Shown piece by piece: positions 1 through 6,350 of a stretch of 6,847 bases of DNA; position 1 is the stretch's first letter; every line of letters starts with the position of its first letter. This DNA comes from an uncultured Limnohabitans sp. Lineage in GTDB: Bacteria; Pseudomonadota; Gammaproteobacteria; Burkholderiales; Burkholderiaceae_C. The stretch covers positions 1-6,847 of the forward strand of contig NZ_CALBEX010000481.1 of assembly GCF_937889215.1 (NCBI RefSeq). The letters run 5' to 3'. Below the pieces are notes generated by a model. It did no database searches and was not told the origin of the DNA. It worked only from the letters and a program-made list of their open reading frames with translations. The translations under genes and the position numbers were made by a program.

Positions 1-277
1 GATCGGCAAATGGGCCTGGGGTCCCCTGTTTTACATCATCGCTGGCAACCTGATGTTTGGCGTGCTCTTGAGCGGTTTGCCCAGCCTGGGCATCCCCGGC
101 ATGGGCTTGATCGTGGCCATTTACGGCGTGACCTTCGTGGTGAGCAAAGCGGGCGGTGAGTTTCGCGTCAAAGAATCGCTGATTTTGGCCAGCATTTTGG
201 CGGCTGGCAGCTACGCAGGTTTTGTCTGGCTGCTGAACTTGCAGTTCCCAGTCTGGCCGACATTCATCACAGGTTGA
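1..277 (+). CDS. tctB: TctB, small membrane subunit of tripartite tricarboxylate transporter (3' part only)
   Basis: This is the C-terminal 91 residues of the TctB subunit. The frame is open from base 2 to a TGA at 275-277, so the real start lies left of the window; the ATG at 53 is an internal Met. TctB is the small (about 150-160 residue, four-helix) inner-membrane partner of TctA and, with a periplasmic TctC/Bug protein, forms a secondary transporter for small carboxylates. Visible here are three hydrophobic segments, at about residues 9-27, 34-52 and 62-82 of the fragment, with a short charged loop (SKAGGEFRVKES) between the last two. That matches the end of a TctB. Sequence conservation in this family is low, so the call leans on the hydropathy pattern and on tctA starting 13 bases after the stop codon, which is the usual tctB-tctA arrangement. 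Confidence 0.8.
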   Translation, partial: IGKWAWGPLFYIIAGNLMFGVLLSGLPSLGIPGMGLIVAIYGVTFVVSKAGGEFRVKESLILASILAAGSYAGFVWLLNLQFPVWPTFITG

Positions 278-281
278 GGAG
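277..281 (+). promoter_or_regulatory. Ribosome binding site of tctA
   Basis: AGGAG sits 9 bases upstream of the ATG at 291 and overlaps the last base of the tctB stop codon. It fixes the tctA start and is consistent with co-translation of tctB and tctA. Confidence 0.75.
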
Positions 282-290
282 AAAACATCC

Positions 291-1802
291 ATGGAACTTT
301 TTGACAACCTGGCGCTCGGTTTTGGGGTGGCGTTCACCTTTCAGAACCTGATTTACGCTTTCGTGGGCTGCCTCTTGGGCACGCTGATCGGTGTGCTGCC
401 TGGGGTGGGCCCTGTGGCCACCATCGCCATGCTGCTGCCAGCCACTTATGCATTGCCCCCCGTGGCAGCCCTGATTATGTTGGCCGGCATTTATTACGGG
501 GCCCAATATGGTGGCTCCACCACCGCCATTTTGGTCAACTTGCCGGGTGAAGCCTCGTCGGTGGTGACCATGATCGACGGCTACCAAATGGCTCGTAAAG
601 GCCGTGCAGGTCCGGCGTTGGCGGCGGCCGGTTTGGGGTCGTTTTTTGCAGGTTGCGTGGGCACGCTGATTTTGGCGGCCTTTGCGGCACCCCTGACCGA
701 AGTGGCTTTTAAGTTTGGCCCTGCCGAGTATTTCTCGCTGATGGTCTTGGGCCTCATTGGTGCGGTCGTGCTGGCTTCGGGCTCCTTGATCAAAGCTGTG
801 GGCATGATCATCTTGGGCTTGTTGCTGGGTCTGGTGGGCACCGACGTGAACTCGGGCGTCGCCCGCTACAGCTTCGACATTCCAGAGCTGACCGATGGCA
901 TTGGTTTCATCGTGATCGCCATGGGCGTGTTCGGCTATGGCGAGATCATCTCCAACCTGGCCAAGCCTGATGAAGAGCGAGAAGTGTTTGCCAAAAAGGT
1001 CGATGGCTTGATGCCGACCAAAGAAGACTTCAAGAACATGGTGCCGGCCGTTTTGCGCGGCACGGCCTTGGGCGCGGCACTGGGCATCTTGCCCGGCGGT
1101 GGAGCCACTTTGTCGGCGTTTGCCGCCTACACCATTGAGAAGAGAACCAAACTCAAGCCCGGCGAGGTGCCTTTTGGCCAGGGCAACATCCGAGGTGTGG
1201 CGGCCCCCGAGTCGGCCAACAACGCCGGTTCGCAAACCTCCTTCATCCCGTTGCTGACCTTGGGCATTCCGCCCAATGCCGTGATGGCCTTGATGGTGGG
1301 TGCGATGACCATCCACAACATCCAGCCCGGCCCTCAGGTCATGACCAGCAACCCCGAGTTGTTCTGGGGTCTGATCGCGTCGATGTGGATCGGCAACGCC
1401 ATGCTGATCATCTTGAATCTGCCTTTGATTGGCATCTGGATCAAGCTGCTGACTGTGCCTTACCGTTGGTTGTTCCCGGCCATCGTCTTGTTCTGCGCCA
1501 TTGGCGTGTACTCGACCAACAACAACACCTGGGACATCTGGATGGTGGGCTTGTTCGGCATCGTGGGTTATGTGTTTATCAAACTCGGCATGGAGCCTGC
1601 GCCCCTGCTGCTGGGTTTGATATTGGGCCCCATGATGGAAGAGAACTTGCGCCGCGCCATGTTGCTGTCGCGTGGTGATTGGAGCGTGTTTGTCACGCGC
1701 CCCCTGTCGGCCACTTTGCTGGCGATGGCGTTGCTGCTCTTGATCGTCGTGACCTTGCCGTCCATTAAGTCCAAGCGAGAAGAGGCTTTCGTCGAAGAGT
1801 GA
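291..1802 (+). CDS. tctA: TctA, large membrane subunit of tripartite tricarboxylate transporter
   Basis: Complete 503-residue protein, the usual TctA length (about 500). TctA is the multi-helix inner-membrane permease that receives substrate from a TctC/Bug binding protein and moves it inward with a cation gradient. The sequence is strongly hydrophobic throughout, with many transmembrane helices and a charged C-terminal tail (SKREEAFVEE). It has the family's duplicated Gly/Pro-rich signatures. The N-terminal half has GTLIGVLPGVGP, then YGGSTTAILVNLPGEASS followed by DGYQMARKGRAGPAL. The second half has GILPGGGATLSAF, then APESANNAGS and LGIPPNAVMALMVGAM followed by IQPGP. The ATG at 291 has a well placed Shine-Dalgarno. 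The gene follows tctB by 13 bases and is closed by a strong terminator, so in this window it ends the tctBA transcript. The substrate cannot be read from TctA: family members serve citrate, other tricarboxylates, dicarboxylates and aromatic acids. Confidence 0.95.
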   Translation: MELFDNLALGFGVAFTFQNLIYAFVGCLLGTLIGVLPGVGPVATIAMLLPATYALPPVAALIMLAGIYYGAQYGGSTTAILVNLPGEASSVVTMIDGYQMARKGRAGPALAAAGLGSFFAGCVGTLILAAFAAPLTEVAFKFGPAEYFSLMVLGLIGAVVLASGSLIKAVGMIILGLLLGLVGTDVNSGVARYSFDIPELTDGIGFIVIAMGVFGYGEIISNLAKPDEEREVFAKKVDGLMPTKEDFKNMVPAVLRGTALGAALGILPGGGATLSAFAAYTIEKRTKLKPGEVPFGQGNIRGVAAPESANNAGSQTSFIPLLTLGIPPNAVMALMVGAMTIHNIQPGPQVMTSNPELFWGLIASMWIGNAMLIILNLPLIGIWIKLLTVPYRWLFPAIVLFCAIGVYSTNNNTWDIWMVGLFGIVGYVFIKLGMEPAPLLLGLILGPMMEENLRRAMLLSRGDWSVFVTRPLSATLLAMALLLLIVVTLPSIKSKREEAFVEE

Positions 1803-1822
1803 CGAGGCTTTGACGCCCCCTG

Positions 1823-1852
1823 CAACGGCCTCCTCGGAGGCCGTTGTCTTTT
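1823..1852 (+). terminator. Rho-independent terminator after tctA
   Basis: A perfect inverted repeat, CAACGGCCTCC (1823-1833) and GGAGGCCGTTG (1836-1846), forms a GC-rich stem with a tight CTCG loop and is followed directly by TCTTTT (1847-1852). It begins 20 bases after the tctA stop codon. It should end the tctBA transcript and so separate it from the binding-protein gene downstream. Confidence 0.9.
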
Positions 1853-1955
1853 GGGGTGCTTGCGCCTGTGCCGACCGTGGTCTTGTCACTTGGGTGCAGC
1901 AGTCGCGCATGCCCTCTGAGACAATCTTTTTTTGATTTTTGCGACCGTCTAGGGT

Positions 1956-1961
1956 AGAGGA
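1956..1961 (+). promoter_or_regulatory. Ribosome binding site of the Bug binding-protein gene
   Basis: AGAGGA ends 8 bases before the ATG at 1970. The 1853-1955 stretch upstream must hold the promoter if the terminator is efficient. It contains a T-rich run (1926-1940), but no convincing sigma-70 -35/-10 pair with 16-18 base spacing was found. Confidence 0.65.
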
Positions 1962-1969
1962 ATATCACC

Positions 1970-2944
1970 ATGAAAAAACGACAACTCCTGCGTGGCCTGT
2001 GCGCTGCCACCTTGGCCGTGGCCAGCTTGGGCATGGCTCAGGCGCAGAGCTACCCCAGCAAAGCCGTGCGCCTGATCGTGCCCTTCCCGGCGGGTGGTGC
2101 AACCGATTTGTTTGCCCGCACCTTGTCTCAAAAAATCAGCGAAAAACTGGGCCACCCGCTGGTGGTCGAAAACCGCCCGGGCGCAGGCGGCACGCTGGGC
2201 TCTGACTTGGCTGCCAAGGCCACGCCGGATGGCTACACCTTGCTGTTGTCTACCTCCAGCACCCACTCGATCGGCCCCAACCTGAATCCGCGCATGCCTT
2301 ACGACGCAGTGCGCGACTTCACGCCAATTAGCCAGTTGGGTAATGCGCCCAGCATCATGCTGGTGCCCAACAATTCGCCTGCCAAAACCGTCAAAGAATG
2401 GATCGATTACGCCAAGAAAAACCCCGGTCGTTTGAACTATGCATCAAGTGGTCCCGGCACCATCGTGCAGTTGTCGGCAGAGCTGTTCAAGGCGCAGGCC
2501 GATGTGTTCGTGGTCCACATCCCCTACAAGGGCACGGCCCTTGCCATCCCCGACCTGATCACCAGCAAAGTGGATGTGCTGTTTGACAGCCTGCCCACCG
2601 GTATGCCGCATGTGCGCGATGGCCGTTTGCGTGCTTTGGGCGTGACCTCGGCCAAGCCGACCGCCATGGCCCCTGGTCTGCCCGCCATTGCTGAGGTCTT
2701 GCCCGGTTACGAGTCCACCACTTGGTTTGGTTTGTTTGGCCCCAAGAATCTGCCAACCGATGTGGTCTCCCGCGTCAATACGGCGGCTAACCAGGTGCTC
2801 AAAGACCCTGAAGTGGTCGATAAATTGCTGCGACTGGGGATCGAACCCATTGGCGGCACGCCCGCCCAGTTCACCAGCATGTTGGCGACCGAATCTGCCA
2901 AGTGGAAAAAGATCATCACCGAGCGCAAGATCACATTGGAATGA
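1970..2944 (+). CDS. Bug/TctC-family tripartite transporter substrate-binding protein
   Basis: Complete 324-residue periplasmic solute-binding protein of the Bug (Bordetella uptake gene)/TctC family, the extracytoplasmic receptor of TTT transporters. A signal peptide is clear: basic start MKKRQLLR, hydrophobic core at about residues 9-22, and a likely cleavage after AQA at residue 25. Family hallmarks follow in order: YPSKAVRLIVPFPAGGATD just after the cleavage site, then VVENRPGAGGTLGSDLAAKA and PDGYTLLL. Next come LNYASSGPGT, HIPYKGTALAIPDL, VDVLFDSLPTGMPHVRDGRLRALGVT, and a C-terminal PIGGTPAQF before the closing helix. Length is typical. These proteins bind small carboxylates or amides, but Bug paralogues are very numerous in Burkholderiales and the ligand cannot be predicted from sequence. 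It lies downstream of tctBA, beyond a terminator, and 1 base upstream of the hydrolase gene, so it may serve the adjacent TctAB or another one in the genome. Confidence 0.95.
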   Translation: MKKRQLLRGLCAATLAVASLGMAQAQSYPSKAVRLIVPFPAGGATDLFARTLSQKISEKLGHPLVVENRPGAGGTLGSDLAAKATPDGYTLLLSTSSTHSIGPNLNPRMPYDAVRDFTPISQLGNAPSIMLVPNNSPAKTVKEWIDYAKKNPGRLNYASSGPGTIVQLSAELFKAQADVFVVHIPYKGTALAIPDLITSKVDVLFDSLPTGMPHVRDGRLRALGVTSAKPTAMAPGLPAIAEVLPGYESTTWFGLFGPKNLPTDVVSRVNTAANQVLKDPEVVDKLLRLGIEPIGGTPAQFTSMLATESAKWKKIITERKITLE

Positions 2945-2945
2945 C

Positions 2946-4568
2946 ATGAACTTCGACTATCAATTCCCCTACACCAGCACCCGCTTGCCGCTGTTTGCGC
3001 GCAATGTGGTCTCGACCTCTCACCCTTTGGCCGCGCAAGCGGGCCTGCGGATGATGCTCAAGGGTGGCAACGCGGTGGACGCCGCCATTGCCGCGGCCGC
3101 TGTGATCACCCTGACCGAGCCCGTGAGCTGTGGTTTGGGATCGGACGCTTTCGCCATCCTCTGGGACGGCAAAGAGCTGCACGGCCTCAATTCGTCCGGC
3201 CCCGCGCCCGCGACTTGGACGCCCGAATACTTTCACCGCAAATACGGTGCCGAGACCAAAACACCGCCCAAGCGCGGCTTTGACTCGGTCACCGTGCCCG
3301 GCGCGGTGGCGGGCTGGGTCGCTTTGAGCGACCGCTTTGGCAAGCTGCCTTTCGCCGACTTGATGGAGCCAGCCATCGAAGTGGCCGAGCGGGGTTATTT
3401 GATCCCGGTGGTGGTGCAGCAAAAGTGGGCCGCGGCTACGCCCGAGCTGCAGTCGCAGCCCGGCTTTGCGCAAAGCTTTTTGCCCTGGGGCCGTGCGCCG
3501 CAAGTGGGTGAGTTGTTCCAGTTCAAAAATGCGGCGCGGGGCCTCAAGGCCATTGCCGCCACCAAAGGCCAAGCGCTGTATGGTGGCGAGATCGCCGAAG
3601 CCATTGAGCGTTTTGCCAAGGACAACGGCGGCAGCATCACCGCCAAAGACCTGGCCGACTTCAAGCCCGAGTGGGTCAAGCCCATGGCGCAAGACTACCG
3701 GGGCTACACCCTGCATGAGATCCCGCCCAACGGCCAAGGCATCGCGGCGCTGATTGCTTTGGGCATCTTGTCCAACTTCGACTTGGCCAGCCACAAGGTG
3801 GACAGCGCCGACTCGCAGCACCTGCAGATCGAGGCCATGAAACTCGCCTTTGCCGATACCTACCGCTACGTGGCCGATCCGCGCTTCATGGAACTGCCAC
3901 CCGAGCAAATGCTGGACCCGGCGTACCTCGCCAGCCGCGCCAAGTTGATCGACATGAAAAAGGCGCAGGACTTCAAGGCGGGCAACCCGGTCAAGGGCGG
4001 TACGATTTACCTCACGGCCGCCGATGAAAACGGCATGATGATCAGCTTCATCCAGAGCAACTTCATGGGCTTTGGTTCGGGCGTGATTGAGCCGACTTAC
4101 GGCATCAGCCTGCAAAACCGGGGCCATGGTTTCAGCACCGACCTGCAGGGTCAAAACCCCGCCAACTTGGTGTTGCCGGGCAAGCGCCCGTTCCAGACCA
4201 TCATCCCCGCCTTTGTCACCAAAGACGGTCAACCGGTGATGAGTTACGGCGTGATGGGCGGCAACATGCAGCCCCAAGGCCACATGCAAACCCTGGTGCG
4301 CATGCTCGATTACGGCCAGAACCCGCAAGCAGCGTGTGACGCACCGCGCTGGCGCTACAACTCGGGCCTGAACATCAACGTCGAAGCTGCCATGAGCGCC
4401 ACCACCGTGCAAGAGTTGATATCACGCGGCCACCAGCTCGACGTCATCAGCGATTCGTACCAAGACTTTGGCGCTGGCCAATTCATCTGGCGCATGGGCG
4501 ATCCGGCGGTGCAGGGTTATCAAGCCGCCAGCGACCCACGCCGTGACGGACAGGCTGTTGGCTTTTGA
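2946..4568 (+). CDS. Gamma-glutamyltransferase-superfamily Ntn hydrolase (YwrD/HpxW-like), probably a cytoplasmic amidohydrolase
   Basis: 540-residue self-processing N-terminal-nucleophile hydrolase of the gamma-glutamyltransferase (GGT) superfamily. The ATG at 2946 is 1 base after the binding-protein stop. The frame is open further upstream but there overlaps the previous gene in another phase. The large-subunit region has SHPLAAQAG (25-33), GGNAVDAAIA (40-49), VTVPGAVAGWVALSDRFG, IPPNGQG and EAMKLAFADTYRYVADPRF. The nucleophile is predicted as Thr353 in GGTIYLTAADENG, giving a large subunit of about 352 and a small one of about 188 residues. The small subunit keeps GFGSG, a Gly-Gly pair (438-439) and the family C-terminus DPRRDGQAVGF. 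Unlike periplasmic GGT there is no signal peptide. Aligned by eye to E. coli GGT, gamma-glutamyl-binding residues are changed: Arg114 is Ser84, Gln430 is Arg392, Asp433 is Gly395 and Ser462-Ser463 is Gln417-Thr418. This resembles the YwrD and oxamate amidohydrolase (HpxW) branch, so a different amide is the likelier substrate. Superfamily certain, substrate unknown. Confidence 0.9.
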   Translation: MNFDYQFPYTSTRLPLFARNVVSTSHPLAAQAGLRMMLKGGNAVDAAIAAAAVITLTEPVSCGLGSDAFAILWDGKELHGLNSSGPAPATWTPEYFHRKYGAETKTPPKRGFDSVTVPGAVAGWVALSDRFGKLPFADLMEPAIEVAERGYLIPVVVQQKWAAATPELQSQPGFAQSFLPWGRAPQVGELFQFKNAARGLKAIAATKGQALYGGEIAEAIERFAKDNGGSITAKDLADFKPEWVKPMAQDYRGYTLHEIPPNGQGIAALIALGILSNFDLASHKVDSADSQHLQIEAMKLAFADTYRYVADPRFMELPPEQMLDPAYLASRAKLIDMKKAQDFKAGNPVKGGTIYLTAADENGMMISFIQSNFMGFGSGVIEPTYGISLQNRGHGFSTDLQGQNPANLVLPGKRPFQTIIPAFVTKDGQPVMSYGVMGGNMQPQGHMQTLVRMLDYGQNPQAACDAPRWRYNSGLNINVEAAMSATTVQELISRGHQLDVISDSYQDFGAGQFIWRMGDPAVQGYQAASDPRRDGQAVGF

Positions 4569-5488
4569 TGGGCCCTAGCCACCCCGCCACACCGCAGGCA
4601 TCTGCCTTGAGCACAGGTTTGTTGCTGGCTGCGGCGGGCTCCATCGCCTTCAGTGGCAAGGCCATCATCGTCAAGCTGGCTTATCGGCACGGCGTGGATG
4701 CGGTCACTCTGGTGATGTGGCGCATGCTGCTGGCCTTGCCCCTGTTTTTGCTCATGGCCTGGTGGGCTGGGCGGGGCAAAGCGTCCTTGAGCCGTGCCGA
4801 CTGGTTGGGCGTGCTGGGGCTGGGCTTTTGTGGTTATTACTTGGCCAGTTTTTTGGATTTTTGGGGTCTGGAGTTCATCAGTGCTTCGCTTGAACGCCTG
4901 ATCCTTTACCTCAACCCTACGTTGGTGGTGGTGCTGGGTTGGTTTTTGTTCAAAAAACGCATCACCCATCGCCAGGGTGTGGGCATGGCCATTAGCTACT
5001 CGGGCGTCTTGCTTGTTTTTGGACACGAGCTGGGGTTGGAAGGTCCAGATGCCGTGTGGGGTGCATTGTTGGTGTTTTTGAGTGCTGTCAGTTATGCGCT
5101 GTATCTGACCTACAGCGGGCAGTTGGTGCAGCGCTTGGGCTCTTTGCGCTTGGCGGGCTTGGCCACGTCGGTGGCCTGCGGATTTTGTTTGCTGCAGTTT
5201 GTGCTGCTCAGGCCCTTGGCCTCGGCACTGGTCCCTGAGCCCGTTCTCTGGTTGTCGCTGCTCAACGCCATCGCATGCACCGTGCTGCCGGTGCTGTTGG
5301 TCATGATGGCCATCGAGCGCATCGGTTCGGGCCTGACAGCGCAAACGGGCATGATCGGCCCCATGTCCACCTTGCTCATGGGCGTGTGGATTTTGGACGA
5401 GCCGTTCAACATGTGGATCATCGCCGGGACCTTGCTGGTCTTGAGCGGTGTGTTTTGGGTCACGCGGCCGGTGGGCCGCACACCGTGA
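4568..5488 (+). CDS. EamA/DMT-family transporter (10 transmembrane helices)
   Basis: 306-residue inner-membrane protein of the drug/metabolite transporter (DMT) superfamily, two EamA domains. Length, two-fold repeat and hydropathy (about ten helices) fit the family. In the first repeat, residues about 96-132 hold the typical stretch of a helix, then ISASLERLILYLNPTLVVV and a basic loop (KKRITHRQG) before the next helix (YSGVLLVF). The second repeat ends with the equivalent SGLTAQTGMIGPMSTLLMG, ILDEP and a last helix (IIAGTLLVLSGVFW). The ATG at 4568 shares its A with the TGA of the hydrolase gene (TGATG), the classic arrangement for translational coupling; no strong Shine-Dalgarno is visible. 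A TTG one codon earlier is a less likely start. Most characterised DMT proteins export amino acids or other metabolites, and some import. By context this one may move a substrate or product of the preceding hydrolase, but its substrate and direction are unknown. Confidence 0.9.
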   Translation: MGPSHPATPQASALSTGLLLAAAGSIAFSGKAIIVKLAYRHGVDAVTLVMWRMLLALPLFLLMAWWAGRGKASLSRADWLGVLGLGFCGYYLASFLDFWGLEFISASLERLILYLNPTLVVVLGWFLFKKRITHRQGVGMAISYSGVLLVFGHELGLEGPDAVWGALLVFLSAVSYALYLTYSGQLVQRLGSLRLAGLATSVACGFCLLQFVLLRPLASALVPEPVLWLSLLNAIACTVLPVLLVMMAIERIGSGLTAQTGMIGPMSTLLMGVWILDEPFNMWIIAGTLLVLSGVFWVTRPVGRTP

Positions 5489-5495
5489 TGCGGCC
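5474..5495 (+). repeat. Inverted repeat spanning the stop codon of the DMT gene
   Basis: GGCCGCA (5474-5480) and TGCGGCC (5489-5495) are perfect 7-base complements around an 8-base loop that contains the TGA stop. An overlapping alternative stem pairs GCGGCC (5464-5469) with GGCCGC (5474-5479). No T-run follows, so it is not an intrinsic terminator. At most it could shape mRNA stability or translation between the DMT and SDR genes. It may be chance in GC-rich DNA. Confidence 0.4.
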
Positions 5496-5519
5496 AAAGG
5501 GCCACATCGCATCAACTTC

Positions 5520-5524
5520 AGGAG
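5520..5524 (+). promoter_or_regulatory. Ribosome binding site of the SDR gene
   Basis: AGGAG lies 6 bases before the ATG at 5531. It is the strongest Shine-Dalgarno in the second gene group and fixes the SDR start. It implies independent ribosome entry here, unlike the coupled genes upstream. Confidence 0.75.
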
Positions 5525-5530
5525 ATTGAC

Positions 5531-6331
5531 ATGGACTTGGGCATTGCAGGCAAGTGGGCTTTGGTGGGTGGCGCAAGCAAAGGCTTGGGCTGGGGATGCG
5601 CACGGGCTTTGGCGCTGGAAGGCGTGAATGTGGTCATGGTGGCTCGAGGGGCCGAGGTGCTGAACAAAGCCGTGGATGACTTGCGCGCCGAGACCGGCGG
5701 CAAAGTGCAGCTGATCGCCGTGGCGCAAGACATCACCACCGAAGCCGGACGCGAGGCCATCTGGAACGTGGCGGGTGGCCCCGGCAAAGATTACGACATC
5801 GTGGTCACCAACGCTGGCGGCCCGCCACCTGGCGACTTCCGCGACTGGGACCGTGAGGCCTGGCTCAAGGCCATCGACGGCAACATGCTCACCCCGATTG
5901 AACTCATCAAGGCCACTGTGGACCGCATGGCTGCACGCGGCTTTGGCCGCATCATCAACATCACCTCCAGCGCCGTCAAAGCGCCCATCGACGTGTTGGG
6001 CCTGTCCAACGGTGCCCGCAGCGGCCTGACAGGTTTTGTGGCCGGTGCTTCGCGCAGCGGCATTGCCGCCAAAGGCGTGACCATCAACAATTTGCTGCCC
6101 GGCAAATTCGACACCGACCGCATCCGTGCAACCTTGCCCGCCATGGCGCAAAAGCAAGGCAAAACGGTGGATGAGTTGCGCGTGATCCAGCAAGCCCAAA
6201 TCCCAGCCGGGCGCTACGGCAACCCGCAAGAGTTTGGAGCGATTTGCGCCTTCTTGTGCAGCCAGCATGCGGCTTACATGACGGGCCAGAACGTGTTGGC
6301 CGATGGCGGGTCTTACGCAGGGACGTATTGA
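5531..6331 (+). CDS. Atypical short-chain dehydrogenase/reductase (SDR) lacking the catalytic Tyr-x-x-x-Lys
   Basis: Complete 266-residue SDR-fold protein of normal classical-SDR length. The N-terminal Rossmann motif is GGASKGLG at residues 13-20, in place of the usual TGxxxGxG. It is followed by GVNVVMVARG at the end of beta-2, VVTNAGG (the NAG motif) and the structural Asn at 118 (GNMLTP). The expected catalytic Ser is Ser146 in NITSS. Thirteen residues on, where classical SDRs have Tyr, there is Ser159, and four further, where Lys is expected, Arg163 (LSNGARSG). The C-terminus has the usual PAGRYGNPQEFGAICAFLCS, YMTGQNVLADGG pattern. This fits a 3-oxoacyl-ACP-reductase-like subgroup known for imperfect NAD-binding and active-site motifs. 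Such a protein may bind NAD(P) without classical reductase chemistry, or use other residues. It is the last gene of the cluster, 42 bases after the DMT gene, with its own Shine-Dalgarno. Fold certain; reaction and substrate unknown. Confidence 0.9.
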   Translation: MDLGIAGKWALVGGASKGLGWGCARALALEGVNVVMVARGAEVLNKAVDDLRAETGGKVQLIAVAQDITTEAGREAIWNVAGGPGKDYDIVVTNAGGPPPGDFRDWDREAWLKAIDGNMLTPIELIKATVDRMAARGFGRIINITSSAVKAPIDVLGLSNGARSGLTGFVAGASRSGIAAKGVTINNLLPGKFDTDRIRATLPAMAQKQGKTVDELRVIQQAQIPAGRYGNPQEFGAICAFLCSQHAAYMTGQNVLADGGSYAGTY

Positions 6332-6350
6332 CGTCGGCAAGATGACTGTG

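Noticed and set aside
53..277. A separate small 74-residue membrane protein starting at ATG 53
   Set aside because: The same frame stays open to the left edge and encodes another hydrophobic stretch, so this is the tail of TctB and not a small gene.
267..1910. 547-codon minus-strand open frame opposite tctA
   Set aside because: It is fully antisense to a convincing tctA. Its translation is rich in His, Gln, Arg and Gly and resembles no family, as expected from GC-rich codon bias.
2688..2945. N-terminal extension of the hydrolase frame upstream of 2946
   Set aside because: The frame is open but overlaps the binding-protein gene in another phase. The translation is not conserved-looking, and the family N-terminus begins right after the ATG at 2946.
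2931..4412. 493-codon minus-strand open frame opposite the hydrolase gene
   Set aside because: Low-complexity His/Gly/Arg-rich translation antisense to a conserved enzyme; a codon-bias shadow.
4565..4567. TTG start for the DMT gene
   Set aside because: The next codon is an ATG overlapping the preceding stop (TGATG), which is the more natural coupled start.
5464..5495. Intrinsic terminator after the DMT gene
   Set aside because: Good stem but no T-run after it, and the SDR gene with a strong ribosome binding site follows within 42 bases.
4520..6340. 606-codon minus-strand open frame opposite the DMT and SDR genes
   Set aside because: It is striking because it spans two genes and their gap, but the translation is a His/Gln/Ala-rich composition artefact without recognisable domains, and both + strand genes are well supported.
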